Source: Benincasa hispida
Taxonomy: Eukaryota > Streptophyta > Magnoliopsida > Cucurbitales > Cucurbitaceae
DNA: 64,000 nucleotides
NCBI RefSeq assembly: GCF_009727055.1
Contig: NC_052352.1
Coordinates: forward strand, 23,597,512 to 23,661,511
Direction: 5' to 3'
The notes beneath the pieces are model-generated. The model had not been told where the DNA came from and searched no databases. It saw only the letters and a program-made list of their open reading frames with translations. Below, in pieces: positions 46,801 through 57,660 of this stretch (positions are counted from its first letter, which is position 1; each line of letters starts with the position of its first letter). The position numbers and the translations under genes are program-made.

Positions 46801-47310
46801 ACTATTATAACAATTGCAAAGTGGGTTGCATCTCATAGGTAGGAAGTCACAACTCATTTAGGATTAAGGTCAAGTCACCTATAGTCATCCTTGTTAAATG
46901 TTAAGTCTTTTCAAGTAACAGCGTTGTAAAGAGAAACAAATCATTTCATGGTCCGATCTTATACGAACTCTTTATATAACATAACCCCACTCACAAGTCT
47001 CCACATGAACGATATGGATCACATCGTTCGTAACACTTAAAAAGTGGGTTGTATCCGCAATTTCACCAGGATAAGGCACCCAACCTTATCCATATACTAC
47101 AAACCTTTTAGATTAATACTTGAACATGATCTACTTATATGTCTACCATATAGTGTTCAAGCTACATTAAACAACCTTAGATCTTAGTTTATTGGATTAA
47201 GTTAATGCAATCTAAATGTTGAATATACTTCTTACTTTATTAAATAAATAATTTGTATTTACAAATTACAAACTTCGAGATCCATGAGATTTAGGACATT
47301 AAATCCAACA
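43853..47310 (-). mobile_element. Chimeric LTR (type A end plus complete type B), TSD ATATT
   Basis: 43853-45240 is the 3' part of the type A LTR in inverse orientation (starts TGAAGGAATCGAATTT). 45241-47310 is a complete type B LTR (plus strand TGTTGGTTTTAACTAC to AATCCAACA). The whole 3458 bp block is flanked by ATATT (43848-43852 and 47311-47315), so it behaves as one insertion. Each half contains its own CTCCACTAAAG core (44846 and 46166 regions). No interior or coding sequence is present. The AT content of the flank makes the duplication weaker evidence than elsewhere. Confidence 0.7.
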
Positions 47311-47400
47311 ATATTAACACTACACATTACCATAATATGTTAACACTATTCAATTTATCACTATATTAATATTATTCATATCAACACAATATGTATAAAA

Positions 47401-47809
47401 AACAAACACAAATATATATATTGAAATTTAATCATCAATACTCAAACAAACAATTAACAATAATTAACATAGACCTAAATCAAGCCACCCATTCAAAGAC
47501 AACCAAGAATCTAAGATTTTATAACAGATTAGTATTAAGTGGATGAATTTCCTTCACATGACACTCAAATACAAAGCATTGCATGAAATTTAAATACAAT
47601 ATATTATAGAGAATGACCCAAGACAAATCAAAGTTATTTATAGGGAAAAGTACTCATTACTGAGAGAGGTTTGAAACCGGCCACTAGGAACTGCCGACGG
47701 ATATTTGAACTGATGGAAGCTCTAAGCGAAAAACATTTGAAACAACAGAGATCTAAACCGATAGACATTTGGGTAGTGAGAGGCGATCTAAAATGAGAGA
47801 TGTGGTTGT
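47401..47809. other. Non-coding spacer left of the large copia element
   Basis: No motif seen. Composition becomes less AT-rich toward 47640-47800, where a 71-codon minus-strand frame (47634-47849) crosses into the LTR and is therefore not believed. Confidence 0.5.
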
Positions 47810-49802
47810 TGAAGGGAATCAATCTTCTGCAGTAGAAGCGAGGGTTCACTCGTGTCTTTCAAATGGTCTTACAGAACTTAATAAATAGAGCAAACAAAAA
47901 CTATTGGATGAACAATCACCCTTAGCATGCTTCTACAAGTACATAGAAGAAAAGGGAAGAAATTGGACTAACCTTTGAAGATCTAATCTTCTCGCTTCAT
48001 CTCTCCAATGAGATCACAAATAAACTTCTCTGCTTCTCCCAAAATCAACAATACAACACTTTGTTTCTTGAACACCACCACAAAGAGTATTCTTTGTTAT
48101 CCTCAAGGAGAGAACCAATGGAGAGGAGTGTGCTTCCTTGTAAATCTTGGTGAAGGGAATTGAGAGAGTCTTTTTTAGAGTGAAAATGGCAGAGGAGAAG
48201 AAGCTCAACAGGAACAAAACTCTTTTGTCTCTAAAAAAACTTTCATCATTATCATCTCTCTTTTCTTTTTGGCATTTTTTTCTAGAAGAATATGGGAGTT
48301 ATGGATAACTCCCAATAATGTGAAAATTAATTCCCCTTGGGAGTTGATTTTCAAAAAATTCAAATTTTAATTTATATTAAATATTTTAATTTATATTAAA
48401 ATCCAACCATATGTTATATCACATATAACATATAACCTATAGTTTGTATTATATCATATATAATATAACCTATAGTTTATTATTCTTTCATATAACTATA
48501 GTATTAATATAAATCATATTCACATTAATTTTACCCTATAGTTTTTATATGAATCACATTCATATAATTAATATTTGAATCATATTCAAATATTCATTTC
48601 CCTCATTAAAACTTTATATTCTAATGCATCACACACATTATACTTTAAAATAATGTATCAACATACATTATACTAATTATATCTCATACAATTAATTTTC
48701 TTTAATTAATTTGAACAATTCAAATTAAGTCATAATTAATTTGATTCTCATTATTCCTTATTAAGCTAACAATGGGACCTTATAAACCTACAGATTGAAG
48801 CTCTAATGATACGACATTAATTGATAAAAATCTTTAATCAAATTAATCAACATTCATTAACTGTTGGTCACTCCACTAAAGACCGACAACAACACTCTTC
48901 GCACTGTAGATATATTTATGTGTCCATTGGATATAACCAATCAATAGTGCATTGACCCTTCACAAATTATTCGTAAGTATAATTGGGTCAAAATTATCGT
49001 TTTACCCCTATAGTTATATTTAACTCCTTAAGTACCACTTATCTCTCAAATGAACAATTAGTCATAGTCCTATTATAAGTAGACCCTTTTATGTTTCTAC
49101 ATGAATGACCAGGATCAAATTCATCTACTTTGCCCCCTTGAGAGACCTCATTGTTTAAGATCTAAAATCAACACTCAATGGAGCAATTCATCTACTTACC
49201 CTAATATAAGGAATGAGTGAATTTCATCTTGTATAGTTGAGTTCAGTTGAGTTCCCCCACTCATACAAATCCCCAAAATGGATGGCATATTGAGTTGCAA
49301 ATGAAAGGATCACCTTTATAGGCGGGAGTTCACAACTCACTCAAGATTAAGGTCAAGTCACCTATGGTCATCTTGGTGAAATATAAATCTCTTATAGCAA
49401 TGGTGTTATAAAGAGAAATAAATCATTTCGTGGTTCAGTCTTGTACAAACTCTTTGTATAGGATACCCTCTCTCATATGTTTCTACATGAATGACCAGAA
49501 TCAAATTATATGTAACATTTTACAACAATTGTAACAATGACAAAGCTGGTCGTATCCATAGTGTCACTAGGATAAGGTACACAACCTTATCCATCCACTA
49601 TAGGCCGTTCAGGTTATTACTTAAACATGATACACCTGTTTGTCTTCACATATATATTTAAGTTACATAAAATAACCTACGATTTTAGTTTATTAGATTG
49701 AGTTAGTGCACATAAAATAAATATTATTTTATTAATAACAATTTGTTTATATAAGTTTACAAACTACGAGAATATAAGAGAGATTTAAGACACAAATCCC
49801 AA
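47810..49802 (-). repeat. 3' LTR of copia C, type A (1993 bp)
   Basis: Plus strand starts TGAAGGGAATC and ends CACAAATCCCA. The core CTCCACTAAAGACCGAC lies at about 48871. The expected TGTTGGGATT start is shortened to TGGGATT beside the purine tract. A duplicated part occurs inside: TGTTTCTACATGAATGACCAG at 49094 and 49480. Confidence 0.85.
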
Positions 49803-49918
49803 CTCCCACTTATCCTAAAGCAAAAAGAGAGGAGTGTACAATAATGTACAATACAATTAAAGCACACAATGCATAAACTAGGGCATGCATTATACCCCAG
49901 TAACACCTCCCACTTGCC
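49803..49918 (-). other. Two polypurine tracts of copia C
   Basis: Inverse of ACTCCCACTT (49803-49812) and of ACCTCCCACTTGCCC (49905-49919) are both GTGGGAG tracts; the latter directly follows the RNase H stop. This matches the layout at 19292-19445. Confidence 0.75.
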
Positions 49919-50165
49919 CTAAATAAGATGTCGTATATCCTGTAGACCCAGACTTTCTAGGCGACCCTCGAATACTTTAGCCATGAGAGCCTTCGTAAAC
50001 GAATCAGCAACGTTGTGCTCCGAAGCTATCTTCATGATTGTCACATCACCTCGTTGCACAATCTCCCAAATCAAGTGATATTTCCTTTCAATGTGTTTGC
50101 CTCTTTTATGACTTCTAGGTTTCTTTGAATTAGCCACAACACCACTATTATCACAATAAAGTGTG
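49919..50165 (-). pseudogene. Copia C RNase H, C-terminal half
   Basis: The frame 50137-49919 reads MANSKKPRSHKRGKHIERKY, then IVQRGDVTIMKIASEHNVAD, FTKALMAKVFEGRLESLG and LQDIRHLI, then stops right before the purine tract. Upstream, between 50140 and 50160, lies the CDN-type active-site context. The other half is at 52101 and beyond, on the far side of the solo LTR, and the reading frame is continuous across the insertion when the duplicated GTGTG is counted once. Confidence 0.9.
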
Positions 50166-52095
50166 TGTTAAAATTAGCAAGCAATCAGCGGGAGAATTCA
50201 GGATCATTAAGCACTCTAATTCATCAATTTTAGCATCAAATCAAGCATGTTCATAGAATATCAAGAGGTAACTCACCTTTGAAGACTTCAATCCATGAAA
50301 TCAGCTGCAATTTTCAATCCAAAAGCTTGTAAACCACCAAAAGATCTTCCCTACTATTCTCTTTGGAGCTTAGATTGAGTTGTGAGACTCATTGGCTGAA
50401 TTGAAGGGAATTATGAGAGAATATTAATGATTTTAGCTGGACATGAAGAACTTCTTCTTCATCAATTTTTCTCTCCATAATTTAGAATGCATGGCTCAAT
50501 GTTCAGCTGAAAAATATAAGTATTTTGTATCAGACATCATGCAATCTCTTTGCATGAATGATAGCCAGCTGCTACTTCAATTTGTGAGTGGATTTTGAGT
50601 ATGAAGATAGGTATTTATCAAAGTGGAAAAATCCCACATTTTAGTGGATTTTCCAAAATCCAATATTCCTTAATTTTGGAACTCTTTTCAAAATTAAAAA
50701 ACAAATTTAAATTTCTAATTCTTTAATTAAATTGAAATTTTATTAATTTCACAAAAAATTAATTCAATTAATTAATTTTTCAAATAAAATTAATAATTAA
50801 TTAAACAATTTTATTAATTTTATTAATTTAATATCAAATATTAAATTAATTAAACACCAATTCCACTACCATGAATCCCTATTCATAGTATTTAAATCAA
50901 ATTTAAATATCAACAAATTCTCCAATTTCGTTTAATTCAGTGATTAAACATGTAATTATATCACATATAATTACTAATTCTCTTAATTCGAATTTGTACA
51001 TTTCAAATTCACTAATCACACTATTCTAAAGTTTATTCTGTTTGTGAGCTAGTAGGAAACCCTAATGAACTTACAGATCATGGGCTCCAACGATCCGAGA
51101 TTAACCGACTAAACTCTTTAACTTAATTAACCACCATTTGTTAACTACTAGGTCACTCCACTAAAACCTAGTAATTGCACTCCCCTCACTGTAGATATAT
51201 TGTGTCCACTCAATATAACCATCGTTAGTAAGTTAACCCTTCATAGGTTGTTCGTTATAACGGTTGGGTCAATAGTTGTTTTATCACTGAGATTACCTCT
51301 TATTAAGTCTCACTGATCCTCTAATGAACAATTGGTTTGTGATCTAATCACCAAACTGAGTCTCTCTCAAGCTAATGAGAGGGTGAGGATCTTGTTCAAG
51401 ACCCGAAGTCAATACTTAAGGGAACAACCTCTCTACTATCCCTAAAAGCGGGTAGGAGTGAATTCTATCATGCAACCTATGTCTCCAGCTATTTACCCGA
51501 TCTTACCCCTGAAATGGAGGCTTATTGAGCCGATACTATTGAGTCAACCCTCACCCATGCAAATCTAAGGGTAATCCCAAATAAACAAGAGTTTATAGTT
51601 AGCTCAGGATTAAGGTTAAGTTACCTAGGTCATCACTTTGAAATAGTCAGTCTTAAATAGTAAACAGCATTATAAAGTAAGAGTGACTTATTTCTTGGTC
51701 CGATCTTATGCAAATTCTTTACATAGAATGCCCCCACTTCTCATGTCTCCACATGAATGAATCAGGATCACTTTGTTTGTAGTACTTTACAACATTTATA
51801 ACATCTACAAAGTAGGCCGCATCCGATAGTGTCCCTAGGATAAGGTACCCAGCCTTATTCGTATACTATAGATCATTTTGGTTATCTACTCAAACTTGAT
51901 CCACTCTTATGTCTCCACATAAAGTTCAAGTATTCATGTAATAGTCATGTATCTTAGTTTATTAGATTTAGTCTATACAAGTGCAATTTACATATTGAAC
52001 AACAATTTGATTGAATAACTAGCAATAACATCTTTAGTATAAATAGAATATGTTTAAAATTACAAACTGCAAGCTTTAGGACATACAACCCAACA
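50166..52095 (-). mobile_element. Solo copia LTR, type B (1930 bp), TSD GTGTG
   Basis: Plus strand starts TGTTAAAATTAGC and ends CAACCCAACA, flanked by GTGTG (50161-50165 and 52096-52100). It splits RNase H of copia C. Its inverse matches 16501-18226 and 45241-47310, so it defines the ends of the type B LTR. No interior is left. Confidence 0.95.
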
Positions 52096-52100
52096 GTGTG

Positions 52101-53039
52101 ATGGGCAAAGACATATTTGGGATGACTTCCAAATCAATAAGGAACTTCATCAGCCAAACAGCTTCATTAGCAACTTCATAAGCACCTACGTATTCAGCTT
52201 CCATACTAGAGTCTGGGATGCATCCTTGTTTGATGTTTTGCCAGGCTATAGCTCCTCCATTAAGAGTGAATATTGACCCTGATGTGAATTTCCTATAATT
52301 CCTATCGTTCTAAAAGTTAGAGTCTGGGATACTGTAAGAATCAAATCCTTAGCTCCATACACGAGCATATAGTCCTTCGCTCTCCATAGATACTTAAGGA
52401 TTGTTTTGACCGTTGTTCAGTGATCTAATCCTAGATTGGATTGACATCTACTGACGATCCCCTACTGAATAGCAAATATGAGGTCTGGTACATAACATTG
52501 CATACATAAGGCTACCAACAGTCGATGCATAGGGAATCTGTCTCATTTCCTCAACCACTTGAGAAGTCTTAGGAAACTATTCCTTAGACAAAATAATTCT
52601 ATGCCTAAAAGTTAATAAACCCTTCTTGGAATTGTATATTGAGTACTTGACAAGCATTTTGTCAATATATGATGCCTGAGACAGAGTTGGTGTTATGATC
52701 TGTATTCCTAGAGCAAACTACGTCTCACCCAAATCTTTCATTTGGAACTGGACGGCTAGCCATTTCTTTATATTTGTCAGTAATCCTACATCATTCCCAA
52801 TGAGTAGGATATCATCCACATACAACACAATGAGAGGTACTGAACTATTGATGATTTTCTTGTAAACACAAGGCTTATCAACATTCTGATCAAAGTCATA
52901 AGATTTGTTCACAATATCAAATCTTATATTCTAAGATCAATATGCTTGTTTTAATCCATAAATTGACCAACTAAGCTTGTAAACTTGTGCTTCTTCCCTT
53001 GCTCAATGAACCCCTCTGGTTGATGTCTTGGGATTCTAT
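52101..53039 (-). pseudogene. Copia C RT (C-terminal half) and RNase H start
   Basis: The frame 52912-52718 holds the catalytic YVDD box (VLYVDDILLIGND, near 52795-52830) and FQMKDLGET. Further on (shifted frames) come YASTVGSLMYAMLCTRP near 52480-52530 and SGSIFTLNGGAIAWQNIKQG near 52220-52280, then EAEYVGAYEVANEAVWLMKF. On the other side, near 53000, EGFIEQGKKHKFTSL directly follows the integrase end. The RT N-terminal third (the WIYK and RLVAKG blocks) is therefore missing by internal deletion. Confidence 0.85.
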
Positions 53040-54110
53040 TCAACCTATGTGTCTAATAGGTGGATTCGTAACCTTCCCACTATGTTGAAACAATCTCAAC
53101 TCTTGAGATGGATGTGATTGACTAGATGAACTGACATCAACAACTCTTGTAGATGTACTAGCCTCTTCAACAACCCTTGTTGAAGTCTCTATAGTCTTAT
53201 TAGAAATTTCATTTAATATTATTTTGCTTCGTGGTTTATGGTCTCTCATGTGGTCTTCTTTAAAAAAGGTAGCATTTGTCGATACAAATACTTTATTCTC
53301 CTTTGAATCAAAGAAGTATCCACCTCCCATTTCCTTGGAGTAGCCTAGAAATAGGCATACTCTTGAACGAGGTTTCAACTTCTTTGGATTTTTCATTAAC
53401 ACATACGTTGAACATCCCCAAATTCTGAAGTGGCCATACCTCTCAAAAACTCATAAGGTGTTTCAGAAACACTCTTTGAAGGAACATTGTTCAAGATATA
53501 AATTGCAATCTCCACTATATATCCCCAAAATGAGTCAAGAAGTTTAGTATAGCTCATCATAGACCGAACCATGTCTAACAGGGTTTTATTTTCCTTTTGG
53601 ATATACCATTATGTTGAGGTATAAAGGGGCTGAGATTGGATGTTATTCCATGTTCTATCATATAGTACTGGAATCTTAAGTCCATATACTGTCCACCACG
53701 ATCAGATCAAAATGTTTTTATTCTTTTACCTTACAAGTTTTCAACCTCAGTTGTATACTTCTTTAACTTTTCAATGGTTTCAGACTTGTGTTGCATTAGG
53801 TAGAAATACTCATATCCTGAATAATCATCTATGAAATAGATGAAATATTCATACCCTCATCTTGCTTTTACATTCGTTGGACCATAAAGATCTGAATGTA
53901 TAAGTTCCAAGATCTTTTTGGCTCTATAATCTTTTCCAGTAAAAGATCGTTTCGTCATTTTTCCTACAAGGCATAACTCACATACAGGTAAAGAGTTTTC
54001 TTCTAAACCATTTAGAATTCCACTTTTAACCAATCTTTTAATCCTATTGAGATTAATGTGACATAATCTTAGATGCTAAAGGTGGGCATTTTCTTTAGGT
54101 GAAACTCTTG
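53040..54110 (-). pseudogene. Copia C integrase region
   Basis: From 54110 downward: HLRLCHINLNRIKRLVKSGI near 54010-54080 and CELCLVGKMTKRSF near 53945-53990 form the HHCC zinc domain. SDLYGPTNVKAR and YFIYFIDDYSGYEYFY (about 53790-53900) carry the first catalytic Asp, and SDRGGQYMDLRF (about 53680-53720) the second. The frame 53402-53040 (KLKPRSRVCLFLGYSKEMGG) is the C-terminal segment before RT. Stops are frequent. Confidence 0.88.
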
Positions 54111-55056
54111 GTCTTTTGGTAGTTATTGTCACTCAGATTATTTCAGTATTAAGGACAACTTTTATAATTAACGACCCTAGTACATATAAGTTACTTTCCG
54201 TTGAAGCAAAGCCTATCTACATTCCATTATTGAAAATAAATACTTTATTTTCTAAGAAGGAAAGAGAATATTTTTGTTCAATCAAACAAGAAATAAAGAT
54301 TAAACTCCTCTTAATATTAGGAACAACGTATACGTTATCTAATAACATAGATTATTTCTTGTTTAAAAATAACTTGAGTCTATCTACAGCAATGGCTGAA
54401 ATGACATCTCTAGTACCAACTCGAAGAGTCATCTCTAAGGCTTCAGATCGTCTCTAAGTATTAAAACCCTGAGAGAAAGAACAAACATAGTTACTGGCCC
54501 CCTGAATCAATTATCCAAGCAGAATCGTCGTTCTCCACTAAGCATGTTTCTAAGACAAGCAAATCAGATTTACTGTTAATGGATTTCTTTCTTTTAAGAA
54601 GAGTAGTGGGATCAACTTCAAACCCCTTTATTATAAACTCCAAGTTTTATCTCAGAGGTCAAACCTTTTTTTATAAACTTCACTAGAGTTGACAACATTT
54701 ATCTCCTCTATCAGTCCTTTGACATTCAATATGGACTGTAGTTCATGAGAGTTGACATTACTGATTTCGTCCAAGACAACCTCATCATGCTTGAATTGTG
54801 AGGACTCTCATCCAAACAATTCTTGCACTGATTGCATGATCTGAAGTATAATGACCATGCTCTCAAATATTTTGGCTAAGACATCATGTATGCTCGCCAA
54901 AATGTAAACTCGGGCCTTATCATTAGCATTCATCTATTTCTCAAATTCATCACAAATACTTCGTGTTGCATCAGGGGTTCGGACTACAAGACATTCCTTA
55001 GTCAAGACGAAAATTAGGTCGGAAAATTAGAAGTCAATTTTACTCGACAACTAAAA
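54111..55056 (-). pseudogene. Copia C gag-protease, zinc knuckle absent
   Basis: At 54870-55010 the gag frame reads DLIFVLTKECLVVRTPDATR and then NANDKARVYILASIHDVLAK. The protease context ENDDSAWIIDSG lies near 54495-54535. About 300 bases between them contain no C-X2-C-X4-H-X4-C knuckle, while such gag proteins normally have one. The start of gag is cut off by the gypsy insertion at 55062. Stops occur throughout. Confidence 0.75.
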
Positions 55057-55061
55057 TCCCG

Positions 55062-57136
55062 TGGGCGCGGTATACGATGCATGTTCTTAAGATATACGTT
55101 GATAGTTATGTGTCGATGGTCATGCGTTGGAATGAATATGCGTTAATAAATGTATGCGATGACCATGCGTCCTGTCACAAGTTTTCTTGCGTTCACGCCA
55201 AGTATAATGCAAACGCCAGTTTCTCAGGTAATCTGAGGTCAAACACAGGGACTTGTAGCTATATGTATGCGGTGATGTGCATGTGGCGGTTAAATAAAAG
55301 AATGTTTGAGGGGTTTCTAAGTTAATCTTACTCCTACTCCTATCTAATAGACAACGCAATGAGAATATGCATGAGAGGTAAAGATACGACAACACTTGAC
55401 ATGAAATAAATAAATGGGAAAATAGATAAAATGCGGAGATATTTTCATTGCAACCCTTGAGAGTGACCGCAAGGACCACCTTAGTCAACGCAAGCCATGC
55501 GATCATGCAACACACATATAATAGTAAACCACCTCTCGGTGCGAATGCTACGGCTTCTAATGCTAGAATGCATGTGATATATGCGATAAGTCTATAGAAC
55601 CTACATATGAGTCTCTATTCTTATTTATGCGATGACAAAATGACACACACACAAATAAGACGACTACATAATATCATTCCTATTCTTAGGGTGCATGCAA
55701 TGCAGGTTAACAAATGGAGCCTATCTCTAAGTTCCCTGTTCTTGTCTATGCATTCCAATCTGCTCTCTCGAGTCTTAGATTTGGGTTTTAGACTACTCTC
55801 TCAAGTATGCCTAAATGATGAATGATGCGTTCATAAAACAAGGTAATCGCATGAACTTGGCTGACCTAAGCTTATTCCTATCTCTAGTAAACAATGCATA
55901 CTTTACTTAATGCGACCAACCATTTACCCTCTCGGGCAGTTGACTGTTGCTGACTTTACTTATAAACAAGCAATGCGTTAGCCTATAGACAGGCATTGCC
56001 GCAGCTTCACACTAAGCAAATAAGGTTACTCACACACTCGCGCAATGCACACCTCTTGGTAGGTTGCTACATGCTTCATATCCCTAATCCACATGATTAA
56101 GTATGCAATACCCAAGCAATCTCACTAAGTGTTGCAATGAAAGTAAAGATGCTAAGAAAAGAAGATGGAGATGGAGTCTAAGGAAACAGAGAAATGCATT
56201 GAAAACAAATTGTAATAATTCCTTAATCACAAAATGTCATACAATACAATATAAGAAAAGAAAAGAAAATGAAATGATTGGCTGGAAGCAAAGACTTACT
56301 TTCAACGGATGTGCGTCAAGGCTGTCGGTGGTGCCATGGATGGGCGGAGGAGCTAACTCTCTCGAGATCTAGCTCCAGTCAAAGGCTCTAGTCGTCACTT
56401 GGAATGGATGAAGAAGGTGAAGAACTCTCAGCATCTTCTCATGCATTTTGTATGGATCACAAGGATCTACCCTAGGTGAACCTCAGGTGAAAACCTTGGA
56501 TAACTTGAATTTCTGCTCACCGGCTTCTATTTATAGAGCTTGGGTCACCAACAGCATTAATTGGATTCCTCTGAGTCTGACATTCGACGCGTTAGTCCTT
56601 TCTAAACCTCTGCTACTAATGGCGTGGTAGGTGAATGTCAACATCATCTTTTAGTTTTTCTCGAGGTAGATGCGTTGATGCGTTCATTCCACCAACCTTG
56701 CGTTGATCCCATTAGTATGCGTTGTCGAGTAGCCGCAATCATTCAATGACCGCATTTGCTTAATACCGCAACTGTACATGATGATCGCAATCGCTTGACG
56801 AGCGCAACTCCCATGCGATGGACACATACGACTGATTATCGCAACATCCATGCGTTGATCGATGCGTTTTCCTTTGCGATGGATAGTTTCTCAGTATGCG
56901 GTCGTCTATGCGATGGTTCGATTCTTGCATTAGCGTCCATTTCTTGTTTTAGCTACAAAAATAAAACATTGAACACATAATAATGCAAAATAACGGGTTA
57001 GCTGAGATTCAACATGTTGATCAACGCAAGCTCATTTTCTCGTGAATTCCTATCATGATTGCCGCATATTCTGCCTAACAACCTTCATAATTCTAAGTAA
57101 AAGGCCTAAGATGACATGTATTTCTGCATGTCATCA
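55062..57136 (-). repeat. 3' LTR of gypsy-2 (2075 bp)
   Basis: On the minus strand it starts TGATGACATGCAGAAATACA, whose first 27 bases form an inverted repeat, and ends ACCGCGCCCA. It is rich in ATGCG/ACGCA words. The string CAAACACAGGGACTTG (55252-55267) is the inverse of the downstream motif shared with other gypsy LTRs. The plus-strand frame 55077-55325 and the minus-strand frame 55515-55120 lie inside and have no domain. Confidence 0.75.
56528..56535 (-). promoter_or_regulatory. TATA box of gypsy-2 LTR
   Basis: Inverse reads TATAAATA (context GCTCTATAAATAGAAG), about 600 bases after the LTR start. Confidence 0.6.
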
Positions 57137-57175
57137 CACCCTCAAACTTAAAATCATGCTTATCCTCAAGCATGC
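57137..57175 (-). other. Polypurine tract and hairpin of gypsy-2
   Basis: Inverse reads CATGCTTGAGGATAAGCATG (a hairpin with a 7 bp stem), then TTTTAAGTTTGAGGGTG, then the LTR. This pair is a hallmark of the 3' end of Athila/Tat elements. A second similar tract, TAAGTTTGGGGGTGGC, is at the inverse of 57784-57804. Confidence 0.8.
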
Positions 57176-57468
57176 ATTATACTCAAGAAATTCGAACTCT
57201 CCTTCATGCTTTCCTTTGCGATGACTAGCTTCTCAGAATATAATTTCCTCATACCTCTGACTATCACCGTAATGCTTCCCTCCACTTTGGCTGCTTCTTC
57301 AAAAAGATCTTTTCTAAGTTTAGATCCAGGAAGCCTTTGCTCAAAAACTTTTATTCATTCACCACAATTTTTCATTTAGCTTTTGAGAATGTGTTCGTAA
57401 AAAATACTTCAAAACTTTGCGATGACTTATTCAAATGCGGTGTTAAACCTGGTTACGCCCTTCTTTTT

Positions 57469-57660
57469 GGCTTACCCCCACGTGTGTCATGTGGGCATAC
57501 AACTTCGGTTGCATTCCATATTTAACTCAACTCTTGTCTCATTTGATTTAGCTTGTGCCGAATAGAGGAGTTGCGTTAATGCGCTGATCCTAGCGACTTG
57601 CCTTTGTTTTGGCTTGCCCCCACGTGTGTCATGCGGACATCCAACTTCGAGCAAGTGCCT
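57469..57660 (+). repeat. 142 bp-spaced direct repeat with CACGTG G-boxes
   Basis: GGCTTACCCCCACGTGTGTC (57469-57488) recurs as GGCTTGCCCCCACGTGTGTC (57611-57630), one base different, followed in both by ATGnGGnCAT and CAACTTCG. Each copy has a perfect CACGTG core. Confidence 0.8.

Noticed and set aside
55120..55515. 131-codon minus-strand open frame
   Set aside because: It lies within the gypsy-2 LTR, with no domain or codon pattern to support it.
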